A stretch of 64,000 bases of DNA, taken from contig JAGI01000002.1 of the NCBI GenBank assembly GCA_000526575.1, forward strand, positions 2,136,001 to 2,200,000, given 5' to 3'. The notes under the pieces were generated by a model. That model saw nothing but the letters and a program-made list of their open reading frames with translations. It searched no databases and had not been told where the DNA came from. The stretch comes from Clostridium sp. 12(A). GTDB lineage: Bacteria > Bacillota > Clostridia > Lachnospirales > Lachnospiraceae. This document shows positions 9,344 through 17,224 of this stretch, one piece after another (positions within the stretch are counted from its first letter, which is position 1; every line of letters begins with the position of its first letter). Both the position numbers and the translations under genes were made by a program.

Positions 9344-10404
9344 TCCAAAGGCCTCCTCCCATTCTGATTATTAGAAAGGTCTGTAAGGAACATGGCATCT
9401 CCGAAGCTAAAGAAACGATAACGCTCTTTGATTGCCTCTTCATAGGCATGAAGCACATGCTCTCTTCCTGCCAGTGCAGATACCAGCATCACAAGAGTGG
9501 ATTCCGGCAGATGAAAGTTGGTGATCAGGCAATCCAAAGTCTTAAAACGGTATCCTGGATAAATGAAAATTTCAGTCCACCCGCTTCCAGCCTTTAAAAT
9601 TCCATCTTCTGTGGAAGCAGATTCCACGGTACGGCAGCTGGTGGTTCCAACGCAGATGATGCGGCCACCGCTTTTTTGGGTATCGTTGACCTTCTTTGCC
9701 TCCGCCTCTTCTACCATATAGAATTCGGAATGCATGTGATGGGATTCAATTGTGTCCACCTTCACCGGGCGAAAGGTTCCCAGTCCAACGTGAAGCGTTA
9801 CCCGTGCAATGGAAATGCCTTTTTTCTCGATTTCTTCCAACAATTCCTTTGTAAAATGAAGCCCGGCAGTTGGTGCAGCTGCGGAGCCTTCATGCTTTGC
9901 ATACACCGTCTGATAACGGTTTTTATCCTGAAGCTGATGGGTAATGTAAGGAGGGAGAGGCATCTGTCCCAGCCGATCTAAAATTTCTTCAAAAATTCCG
10001 TCATAGCTAAACTGAATGAGCCTGTTTCCTTCTTCCACAACATCAATGACAGTTCCCTTTAAAAGTCCGTCACCAAAGGATATAACGGTTCCTTCCTTCG
10101 CCTTCTTCCCAGGCTTAACAAGTGTTTCCCAAATATCATTCTCTCTTCTTTTTAAGAGAAGAATCTCTATTTTTGCTTCGGTTCCTTCTTTCACACCAAA
10201 GAGTCTGGCTGGAATAACCTTAGTATCATTGATTACAAGACAATCTCCTTCCTTTAAATAGGAAAGAATGTCTCTAAAATGCCTATGTTCGATTTCTCCC
10301 GTCTGCTTGTCCATCACTAAAAGCCTTGAAGAAGAACGATCTAACAGGGGATCCTGGGCGATCAGCTCCTGGGGTAAGTCAAAATTAAAATCTCTCACGT
10401 TCAT
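9340..10404 (-). CDS. queA: S-adenosylmethionine:tRNA ribosyltransferase-isomerase QueA
   Basis: 354 residues, standard length. Family motifs are visible: [22 protein letters not shown] at the N-terminus, [15 protein letters not shown] [24 protein letters not shown] and the C-terminal [19 protein letters not shown]. QueA transfers and isomerises the ribosyl part of SAM onto 7-aminomethyl-7-deazaguanine in tRNA, giving epoxyqueuosine at position 34 of GUN tRNAs. RBS AAAGGAG lies upstream. A terminator separates it from the preceding gene, so it is probably first in the queA-ATPase-rex run. Confidence 0.97.
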   Translation of the reverse strand: MNVRDFNFDLPQELIAQDPLLDRSSSRLLVMDKQTGEIEHRHFRDILSYLKEGDCLVINDTKVIPARLFGVKEGTEAKIEILLLKRRENDIWETLVKPGKKAKEGTVISFGDGLLKGTVIDVVEEGNRLIQFSYDGIFEEILDRLGQMPLPPYITHQLQDKNRYQTVYAKHEGSAAAPTAGLHFTKELLEEIEKKGISIARVTLHVGLGTFRPVKVDTIESHHMHSEFYMVEEAEAKKVNDTQKSGGRIICVGTTSCRTVESASTEDGILKAGSGWTEIFIYPGYRFKTLDCLITNFHLPESTLVMLVSALAGREHVLHAYEEAIKERYRFFSFGDAMFLTDLSNNQNGRRPLE

Positions 10405-10423
10405 GATTTATTATCTCCTTTGA

Positions 10424-10462
10424 TAAAAATGCCCCTCTGCACGGTGCCACGCAGAGAAGCAT
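10424..10462 (-). terminator. Terminator after the 10476-11291 gene
   Basis: On the minus strand a hairpin (ATGC..CTCTGC pairing with GCAGAG..GCAT; arms 10429-10440 and 10451-10462) is followed by TTTTT at 10428-10424. It follows the stop at 10476 and precedes queA. Confidence 0.7.
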
Positions 10463-10475
10463 CTGTTCTTACATA

Positions 10476-11291
10476 TTAATTCGCCTGACTGCCCTGGCTG
10501 GCAGACTCTTTGGCTGCTTCTGTCTCCTGACTGGTTGTTTCTTTTCCAGCCTCTGACTCGCTCTCAGAGCTTTCCCCAGTCTCCTCTTTCTGATTCATCA
10601 AGGTATGATAAACAGCTAAAAGATTTTCATCAGACTTTAATGCCTTATCAAGGCTTTCATTTACTTCTTTAGCCAGCTTCTGAACTTCATCTGACTGGTT
10701 GGCCTCTTCCATTAACTCAGACTGCTTTTTATCCGTTTCGGCAACCAAATAATACGCTCCGTCTGCATTCTTCTTTGCATAGCAAACGATGAGACTGGGT
10801 GCCAGGGATTCCGCCTGACGGAATTTGACATCAAACCTTGTGTAAACAAGCAAATCGCCTTCCTCTGCGCCTGGAGCTGTATAGCAAACCAGATTTTCAT
10901 AATCCTGATAGAATTTTACCTCTTCTTCCATTCTGGTAATCTGCTGATTTAGTTCCTCTGCCGGGCTGGTTCCTCCATATACCGCAGAAAGAGCTTCTTT
11001 ATCACAGGTTTTTCTGGCCTTAAAATATGCTTCCATTAATTCCTTGATTTCCGGTATTGCATCCTTCTTTAAAACGATCTCTGCCTTTGGAATTTCACCT
11101 GATCCATTATCCTCCGCACCAACAGAATTTCCTGTCTTCGATGATAAATCCTTTTCCCCTTGACCCGGCTTATCGAGGATAACTACCGTGATCATAAGTA
11201 TAATTACTACCAATGGAATGGCAAGAAATTTCCAGTAACGCTTCAAAACGTCCATGGTACCATTTTTCCATTTTTCCAATAAGTGCTTCAT
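10476..11291 (-). CDS. Membrane-anchored extracytoplasmic protein, unknown function
   Basis: 271 residues. A short basic cytoplasmic part is followed by one hydrophobic helix (about 20-42, FLAIPLVVIILMITVVIL). The rest is predicted outside the membrane. Residues about 75-210 form a compact domain starting PEIKELMEAYFKARKTCDKEALSAVYGG, whose shape recalls SnoaL/NTF2-like folds. The C-terminal 40 residues are a low-complexity Ser/Glu/Thr tail. I do not recognise a characterised family. It is transcribed alone, with its own terminator. Confidence 0.75.
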   Translation of the reverse strand: MKHLLEKWKNGTMDVLKRYWKFLAIPLVVIILMITVVILDKPGQGEKDLSSKTGNSVGAEDNGSGEIPKAEIVLKKDAIPEIKELMEAYFKARKTCDKEALSAVYGGTSPAEELNQQITRMEEEVKFYQDYENLVCYTAPGAEEGDLLVYTRFDVKFRQAESLAPSLIVCYAKKNADGAYYLVAETDKKQSELMEEANQSDEVQKLAKEVNESLDKALKSDENLLAVYHTLMNQKEETGESSESESEAGKETTSQETEAAKESASQGSQAN

Positions 11292-11364
11292 ATGGGCTTG
11301 ACCTCCTGGAGAATGAATCTCCTTTTCATTTTAGCAAAAAATGCGATAAAAATCAACAAAACTC

Positions 11365-11393
11365 TTGCGCTTTAAAACTTCTTATAGTAGAAT
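11365..11393 (+). promoter_or_regulatory. Promoter for tRNA-Arg
   Basis: TTGCGC (11365-11370) and TAGAAT (11388-11393) with a 17-base spacer, ending 9 bases before the tRNA. Confidence 0.6.
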
Positions 11394-11402
11394 ATAAAAG
11401 AT

Positions 11403-11474
11403 GCATCTGTAGCTCAGTGGATAGAGCAATGGCCTCCGGAGCCGTGTGCGTAGGTTCGATTCCTATCAGATGCA
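11403..11474 (+). tRNA. tRNA-Arg (anticodon CCG)
   Basis: Cloverleaf is readable: acceptor GCATCTG/CAGATGC with discriminator A, D-arm GCTC/GAGC, anticodon stem ATGGC/GCCGT with loop CTCCGGA (anticodon CCG, reads CGG), and T-arm loop TTCGATT. CCA is not encoded. A T-run follows (CTATTTTTTT). The accessory phage-tail region begins about 1.1 kb downstream, so this tRNA is a conceivable old integration site. I found no second copy of its 3' end on the far side. Confidence 0.95.
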
Positions 11475-12562
11475 CTATTTTTTTGCCCGAAAATAATTCT
11501 TTAATTTTTCTATTTTACAAGTTCTCTTTGTATTTATCTATTATTTAATTCTTCTATATCCATATTTAATATTTACAACTGAATTTTTCCCATTACCGCT
11601 GAAATATAAGTAGTCATTTTATGACAGCTAACTAGTCAGATGCTTTTCCACTTTTAATGTATATTTTGTTCTGTCCTCATTATATTCCTTAATTTAGCAT
11701 TTAAGCTCCTATTCTTCTTTCGTATAGAATATTCATTCCATTTTCTTCATGTAAACTACATAATTATAATTATTGACATATTTCTACAAAAACATATTTG
11801 TTTACTTGGAAGCAATAAAATAATAGAGAGTGGAACATTATCCACTCTAAATTTAATAGAAATTAGAGATTCATAAGTATTCTTTATTCTTATGATGGAT
11901 TGTGTAATTGATCTCTATTGGAATCATATAATTAAGTGAATCAGGGAAAGAAGCTAAGATAGACAATCAAAGCTTGTTTCGCAATCTTGAATTCCTATTG
12001 ACGAAGGTTATAAAATAGCGAGAAGATTTTTTTTGATAAATCTTAAACCATCTATTTGCTTAGTTCAATCGAATCCAAAGCTCAGACTTTATGAATTAAT
12101 AGAAAGATAATATAAAAACTAAAAATACGTAAGTAATATAACCAGCACTCATACTTAATCTATATGTAATAAAAGTATGTATAGAATTCTAATAGCTTTT
12201 AACTCTGGTAATGTAAGTTATAAAGCACCCTTATTTTTATTCACCACGGCTATTAGTTACCTAGCCGTGGTGCATCCATAAAATTGCCTAAATATCATTT
12301 AGACCAAGATTCTGTATAACCTTTTCATTTATGAAAACACCCAGGGTGATTATAAAAAGTTGCTCTATATAAAATATATCATAAAACTTTACCACAGCTG
12401 CCCGGTTGAAGCTTATATCATCGCAGCTATACTTGTAAAGCATGTGCAAGATAATCTGACTCAGGCGTTTACACCTAAGTTATGAAGATTTTTACTTCAT
12501 TGTGCCTGACTACCTGCTTTGAATTTTGAATCCTGATTAAATCCCTTATTTCAATTACATCT
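11475..12562. other. AT-rich stretch without genes
   Basis: About 1.1 kb with no convincing reading frame on either strand and visibly higher AT than the surroundings. It contains two perfect hairpins, 11827-11848 (AGAGTGGA / TCCACTCT) and 12242-12272 (CACCACGGCTA / TAGCCGTGGTG), neither followed by a strong T-run. I see no recognisable transposase, integrase or RNA gene. It may be decayed mobile DNA between the tRNA and the phage-tail locus. Confidence 0.5.
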
Positions 12563-12889
12563 TCATTGTACCTGTTTCTGGCAATTTATATTCTTCTTTT
12601 TTATTGCCAGTTCAATCCGAACCGTATCGTATGTAAAAGTCAGAATCAAGTCTCCCAACTCCATAATTCCGACATCTCTTAATCTGGAATAGCCGATTTT
12701 AACTATGGCATCTCCATCTTTCTTGTCTTTTATTTCCAGACCTGCACTAAAATCCTGTTTATTGATACAGGCCCTTTCAATGGTCTGGCAAGCTCTAAAG
12801 CCTTCTCCTCCTCGACAAGAAAATATATTAACTGTTATTTTACTGTCCTGTCTGCTCATTAGCAGTGCTTCCACAAATTCTATTCTCAT
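12563..12889 (-). CDS. Small SOS-controlled protein, unknown (candidate antirepressor)
   Basis: 108 residues from the ATG at 12889, chosen because GGGGAG lies 6 bases upstream; a longer frame to 12970 would run through the promoter and an SOS box. The protein begins MRIEFVEALL, looks soluble and mostly beta/alpha, with two cysteines and a basic tail (AIKKKNINCQKQVQ). I do not recognise a family. Its promoter is bracketed by two LexA-type boxes, so it should be expressed after DNA damage. It lies next to the MrpR-like repressor gene of the tail locus, so an antirepressor or inducer role is the natural guess, unproven. Confidence 0.7.
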   Translation of the reverse strand: MRIEFVEALLMSRQDSKITVNIFSCRGGEGFRACQTIERACINKQDFSAGLEIKDKKDGDAIVKIGYSRLRDVGIMELGDLILTFTYDTVRIELAIKKKNINCQKQVQ

Positions 12890-12907
12890 ATCAACTCCCC
12901 AAAACTC

Positions 12908-12976
12908 GAACACATGTTCTATGTATATCATATCACCGGAAATTAATTTCGTCAAGCCCAAGCAGAACATATGTTC
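12908..12976 (-). promoter_or_regulatory. Sigma-A promoter bracketed by two LexA (SOS) boxes
   Basis: On the minus strand TTGACG (12955-12950) and TATGAT (12932-12927) are 17 bases apart. A perfect GAAC(N4)GTTC palindrome lies on each side: GAACATATGTTC at 12965-12976 upstream of the -35, and GAACACATGTTC at 12908-12919 just after the -10. The same motif occurs in front of uvrB in this window (41892-41903), which supports its identity as the host LexA site. Confidence 0.85.
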
Positions 12977-13003
12977 TAAACAAGCTATTGATTTAAAATA
13001 TTA

Positions 13004-13032
13004 TACAAAAAAATAAGCCGGTATCACCGGCT
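13004..13032 (-). terminator. Terminator overlapping the stop of the MrpR-like gene
   Basis: Minus-strand hairpin AGCCGGT-GAT-ACCGGCT (13032-13016) followed by TTATTTTTTT. It overlaps the stop codon and separates this gene from the SOS-controlled gene. Confidence 0.85.
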
Positions 13033-13913
13033 CACTTGTTCTTAAGTTTAAAACTTTCATAATAACTTTTATAACGATATCTGATATATTTCCCTTCCAA
13101 AAAGAGACCATATTCCCTACCATAGGTTTCTATCTCATCACACAGCTCCATCATCAGACCTCTAACCTTATCATTTGCGTAGAATAACTCGTCCATTTTA
13201 TCAATGGAGCCACATTTCTTATATAAATAATTAATAAATCCTGAGCCATATAAATGAATCTTTTTAAAACCTGCTTTGCTGACGAACCGGGAAGCTGTAT
13301 TGGAAAAATTGATAAAAAAATCAGTTGTGCTCCTATACTGATTCACCTTTACAAAGCTGTTTTCATATGGTCTTATTAACTTAAAACTATCCATATCCCA
13401 GGTATCTAAGTAGATTTTCATAGAATGGTATAAGTCTTCTGACATATTCAGAGTATGATTTTTAAAATAAATTCTGCGATTCTCTAAATCAATCTGATCC
13501 ATGGTAATTTGATATAAATCCCCTGCCTCCCGTATTCCTTCATAGAAAAGCCGTAGAATACAGGCGCCTATTTCCTTGTTATTCAGCTGATTAATTCCAG
13601 TATCTAATTCCAAAGGGGTAATATAAATATTCTTCTTCGCCGATTGATAAATATTTCTAGCTTCCAGCTTATAAGAATCAAATGGATTATAATCTGTATC
13701 ACCGATTAATTGAAATACGTTACAAAGCTTATGGAGGGAGGTCCTTGTTTTATGTATTGTCTGCATGTTATCGAGACCCATAGTAAGAAATAGGGAAAGC
13801 CAATCCTCTTCATTCATGGACAATATATCCTTTTCTGATATCTCCTCCAAAATCTTTTTCTGAATATCGATACCATATTCTTCACATAAATTTGCTAATT
13901 TTTGATATTCCAT
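13032..13913 (-). CDS. Tyrosine-recombinase-fold protein, catalytically degenerate; MrpR-like repressor candidate
   Basis: 293 residues from the ATG at 13913, which follows GGAGGT; a GTG 14 codons upstream lacks a ribosome site. Residues about 1-100 resemble a SAM-like core-binding domain. The later part has the layout of a phage integrase catalytic domain: ACILRLFYEGIREAGDL keeps the box I arginine (about R128). The HxxR motif, however, reads HLYG (H220, G223), so the second arginine is lost, and no clear nucleophilic tyrosine motif is seen. The SPbeta master repressor MrpR (YopR) is an inactive tyrosine recombinase of similar length. Divergent transcription from the tail locus and the YonO-like polymerase nearby make a repressor role the best inference. 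It could instead be a decayed integrase. Confidence 0.7.
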   Translation of the reverse strand: MEYQKLANLCEEYGIDIQKKILEEISEKDILSMNEEDWLSLFLTMGLDNMQTIHKTRTSLHKLCNVFQLIGDTDYNPFDSYKLEARNIYQSAKKNIYITPLELDTGINQLNNKEIGACILRLFYEGIREAGDLYQITMDQIDLENRRIYFKNHTLNMSEDLYHSMKIYLDTWDMDSFKLIRPYENSFVKVNQYRSTTDFFINFSNTASRFVSKAGFKKIHLYGSGFINYLYKKCGSIDKMDELFYANDKVRGLMMELCDEIETYGREYGLFLEGKYIRYRYKSYYESFKLKNK

Positions 13914-13945
13914 AGTGACCTCCGGTGAAATGGCGCATTTTTTCA

Positions 13946-13974
13946 ACCTTAACACAGGATGATTTGTATGTCAA
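13946..13974 (-). promoter_or_regulatory. Promoter of the MrpR-like gene
   Basis: Minus-strand TTGACA (13974-13969), 17-base spacer, weak -10 TAAGGT (13951-13946). It diverges from the rightward promoter at 14017, leaving about 42 bases between the two -35 boxes where a repressor could act on both. Confidence 0.55.
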
Positions 13975-14016
13975 TACGGTTAATATTTTTGAATGTTTAC
14001 AATTATTTCATCCCTG

Positions 14017-14045
14017 TTGACAAACGAAATTCCTTATGATAGTAT
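14017..14045 (+). promoter_or_regulatory. Rightward sigma-A promoter of the phage-tail locus
   Basis: TTGACA (14017-14022), 17-base spacer, TAGTAT (14040-14045). It would produce a leader of about 160 bases before the 57-aa gene and then the polymerase gene. No LexA box overlaps it, so control is more likely through the divergently encoded MrpR-like protein. Confidence 0.7.
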
Positions 14046-14212
14046 GACATCACAAGAAAATATTAACTGTATTTTAAATTTGTTGTTTCCTCCCATTCAC
14101 AAATTTCTATCTCAATTCTCTCTCCCATGCCATTTACATCCTTAAGGAATGTGCCGTAGAGGTATTCTTCGGATGCTGCCAATATAAATGGAAAGGAGAA
14201 ACAATCACAATT

Positions 14213-14386
14213 ATGGACTATCATAGAAAAACAAAGGTTCCCACCAGGGAAGAATTTCATAGAATGTATGCCGGTGAGATAAGCGTAGATGATTTCTGCA
14301 CCCATCGGTCGAAAAAACGTAAAGTTCCTCATTATACTCTGGAAGAACGAAAGCTTCAGTCGTTGAGTAAAAAACTGCACCCATAA
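14213..14386 (+). CDS. 57-residue basic protein, unknown
   Basis: Short frame starting MDYHRKTKVPTREEF and ending in a Lys/Arg-rich helix (LEERKLQSLSKKLHP). AAAGGAG lies 14 bases upstream, a long but possible spacing. It is the first gene after the rightward promoter and ends 50 bases before the polymerase gene. The charge suggests nucleic-acid or protein binding, as is common for the first gene of phage early operons. No family recognised. Confidence 0.6.
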   Translation: MDYHRKTKVPTREEFHRMYAGEISVDDFCTHRSKKRKVPHYTLEERKLQSLSKKLHP

Positions 14387-14435
14387 CATACGAATTAACT
14401 ATAACCAATAACAAATGAATCAAGGGGGGATCTTC

Positions 14436-17201
14436 TTGGCAAAGGAAAAATCATGCCATAAATTTATTTATAAAATACCCAGCAAACGACTTTCTCAGTC
14501 GGACTGGAAGCTATCACTGCCGCTGCAAACGGCAATCAAGAATAAAAATGATGTAGTAGCACTTGGTGACAGCCAGCTTTTACGCTGGATTTGTGAACTG
14601 AATGGAATCAAGGACTTAGATCAGGAAGTAAGAAATACTCAATCACAAATAAAACATCAAAAGAAATTACCCAAAAGCGAGGAATCTAAGAGTAAGATCA
14701 AAGAATTATACAAAAAGCTGTATTCCCTTCAATACCAGAAGGATTATTTTTGCATGATCATGAATACAAAAAAAGATTACTTAAGAGCAAACAAAGGCTT
14801 CACCATCAATCAATACTCTTACCGCAGACTGGTGGGAACAAACGGTGGCATTAAAAAATCAACTATCACTTATATAGGTAGTCCCATATACGAAGAAATA
14901 AAAAAACGTATGGATAATGGAAGAGATTTAAGTAAACCATTGATTCCCGCCAAGCTGGAAGCTTATCAGGCTTTAATCTGCAGCAGCTCTACTCCTGTCT
15001 CCATGCCACGGATTGCCATAGTAAAGGATTGCAATGTAACCTTTAAGGAAGATGTAATTCTGATTCAGGATGGAAACAATGACGAACCAGAGATGAGCCG
15101 CCAAAAAGACTACAAAATAAATTACTGCGATTCCGACGGCTATGGACTGATGTCACCGGAATATTCCAGGATTGTAAATAAGGAGCTGTCCGGAGATTCC
15201 TCAAATGAAAATACCATTTCCGGAATCAATACCCGTTTTGCCTGGACCAAAGGAATGCTCTTTACCTTTGATTTTAAAGAGTTTGCTAAAAAAGTGAACC
15301 ACGGAGACTTTACCTTTCAGGATGCCTGGGGGGCGTTACGTGATGTCAGGGATTATGATGTTTTACTTACCACCTCCATGGTTAAGCTATGGGATTCCTA
15401 TGACAGCCTGGAGCACTTTTTAGAATGCTCCTATGAAAATCATTATGAATTTTCCGTTTCAAAGACAACCCCAGATAGATTGGAACATGCGAGAAATGCC
15501 AACTATCAGTTTCTGCAGACCTTTGAATTAACAGACGATGAGCTGTATCAGCTTTGCGAACCTACCATCCGGGAAATTAAAGATGTACTGTTTGATGACT
15601 GGAGGAAAACCATTGTATTTTTAAAAGGGATGAACTTAAATGAGCTTCAGTCCGAGCAATGGGAGCATGACTTTGTAAAAGCTCTGATGATAGATAAGCG
15701 GATGGCAGAGGACCCATTTGTAGTAGGAAAAATCCACAGTATGATACGAAAGCGGATTCAGATGGCTGCCAAAGGGTCCATTAAACTGCCCGGGAACTTT
15801 GCCATGGTATGTGGGGACCCCTACTCTCTTGCCCAGTCCATCTTCGGGCTTCCAGTTACCGGACTTTTAAAGCAGGGAGAGGTTTACCATTCCTATTGGA
15901 AGCAAAGGGATGTCCATGAGATTGCCTGCTTTCGCGCTCCCATGACCTGTCACAATAACATCAGGAGAAGGAAGGTTGTACATAGCAATGAAATGGATTA
16001 CTGGTATCAATATATACAAACCGGGATGATTCTTAATTCCTGGGATTCCACCTGCGATGCCTTAAATGGTGCAGATAAAGACAGCGATGCCTTTTTTACT
16101 ACAAATCATCCGATTATTGTAAAAAACACTAAGAATGCTCCCACCATTGAATGCGTCCAGAAACGAGCGGATAAAGTGATTCCAGAGGAATCCCATCTGG
16201 TACAGGCAAATTTACTTGCATTTGGAGACGAAATTGGTTCCACTACTAATAAAATTACTGCCATGATTGAATTGCAAGCCGGTTTCCCAAAAGACAGCCT
16301 GGAATATCAGACACTGGAATACCGAATTATGTGCGGCCAGCACTATCAGCAGAATTCCATTGATAAGGCCAAAGGTATTCTGTCAAAACCAATGCCAAAG
16401 CACTGGTATGATAAGTCTGCCTGCAGAGCCCTTCCGGAGAACAGCGAGGAAGAGAAAGCATATAAAAAGATATGCCTTGAAATTTGTGCCAGTAAAAAGC
16501 CGTATTTCATGAGATACATCTATCCCGAGCTCATGGCTGATCACAAAAAGTATATCAATGACAGTAATAAGAAATGTATTCGCATGTTCCAAATGCCATT
16601 GGAAGAACTCAAACAAAATCCTGCTAAAACAAAGGAAGCATTAGAATTTCTTAAATATCACCAGGAGGGATTGCCAGTAGGAAATGAACCCTGTACCGTA
16701 AACCGTATCTGCTGGCTTTTTGAGCAGGAATTTCAAGATGTCCTTCAAAAACAAAGAACATCCTCTGCTTTTGATTATTCTATCTTAAAATCAGGAGCGC
16801 CCTATAGCAAACGTGATTATAAAAAGATTGAGAAAATAAAAGGGGAATACGACCTGGATGTGAAACATTATCAGCAGCAGGCTAAAACTCAGCGATTGGA
16901 TAAAGACGAAGTAAGTATGAACCGAACTTTGCTCATTCAAAAATTCAAAGCAGCCTGTGAAGCAATCTGTCCCAATGAAAAAGAGCTTTGCGACATTTTG
17001 CTGGATATGTGCTATACCACCAATAAATCAAAGCAGTTCGTCTGGGACATCTGTGGAGAGACCATGATTAATAACTTGCTGAAAAAGAACGACTACGTTG
17101 TCAATTACCCGGTACTGACAGAAGGTCATGGGGAATTTGAGTACGCTGGGGAATCATTTATTATGAACCAAAGGAAACAAAGGGAGGATGAAGAGTCATA
17201 A
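14436..17201 (+). CDS. YonO-like single-chain DNA-dependent RNA polymerase
   Basis: About 921 residues from the TTG at 14436, preceded by AAGGGGGG; an ATG at 14415 has no ribosome site. SPbeta YonO, a single-chain two-barrel RNA polymerase distantly related to cellular beta/beta' subunits and to QDE-1-type RNA polymerases, is about 900 residues. The expected metal-binding loop is present as NGADKDSDAF, giving Asp 547, 549 and 551 (DxDxD). About 45 residues upstream is CFRAPMTCHNN, which matches the conserved Arg/Pro/Asn segment before the catalytic loop in this superfamily. Also seen are KLPGNFAMVCGDP and GLLKQGEVYHSYW. The N-terminal 100 residues are coiled and basic. YonO transcribes SPbeta late genes, and here tail genes follow downstream. 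Overall similarity is judged by eye only. Confidence 0.8.
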   Translation: MAKEKSCHKFIYKIPSKRLSQSDWKLSLPLQTAIKNKNDVVALGDSQLLRWICELNGIKDLDQEVRNTQSQIKHQKKLPKSEESKSKIKELYKKLYSLQYQKDYFCMIMNTKKDYLRANKGFTINQYSYRRLVGTNGGIKKSTITYIGSPIYEEIKKRMDNGRDLSKPLIPAKLEAYQALICSSSTPVSMPRIAIVKDCNVTFKEDVILIQDGNNDEPEMSRQKDYKINYCDSDGYGLMSPEYSRIVNKELSGDSSNENTISGINTRFAWTKGMLFTFDFKEFAKKVNHGDFTFQDAWGALRDVRDYDVLLTTSMVKLWDSYDSLEHFLECSYENHYEFSVSKTTPDRLEHARNANYQFLQTFELTDDELYQLCEPTIREIKDVLFDDWRKTIVFLKGMNLNELQSEQWEHDFVKALMIDKRMAEDPFVVGKIHSMIRKRIQMAAKGSIKLPGNFAMVCGDPYSLAQSIFGLPVTGLLKQGEVYHSYWKQRDVHEIACFRAPMTCHNNIRRRKVVHSNEMDYWYQYIQTGMILNSWDSTCDALNGADKDSDAFFTTNHPIIVKNTKNAPTIECVQKRADKVIPEESHLVQANLLAFGDEIGSTTNKITAMIELQAGFPKDSLEYQTLEYRIMCGQHYQQNSIDKAKGILSKPMPKHWYDKSACRALPENSEEEKAYKKICLEICASKKPYFMRYIYPELMADHKKYINDSNKKCIRMFQMPLEELKQNPAKTKEALEFLKYHQEGLPVGNEPCTVNRICWLFEQEFQDVLQKQRTSSAFDYSILKSGAPYSKRDYKKIEKIKGEYDLDVKHYQQQAKTQRLDKDEVSMNRTLLIQKFKAACEAICPNEKELCDILLDMCYTTNKSKQFVWDICGETMINNLLKKNDYVVNYPVLTEGHGEFEYAGESFIMNQRKQREDEES

Positions 17202-17224
17202 TTATTTTAAATGAAAAAGAATAT

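Noticed and set aside
11213..11548. Plus-strand frame of 111 codons
   Set aside because: It runs antisense to the anchored-protein gene and through the tRNA-Arg.
12242..12272. Terminator
   Set aside because: Perfect hairpin, but no T-run on either strand and no gene ends nearby in the right direction.
14063..14389. Minus-strand frame of 108 codons opposite the 57-aa gene
   Set aside because: No ribosome site near any start and it runs antisense through the leader. Its C-terminal part looks protein-like, so it is mentioned only as a possible remnant.
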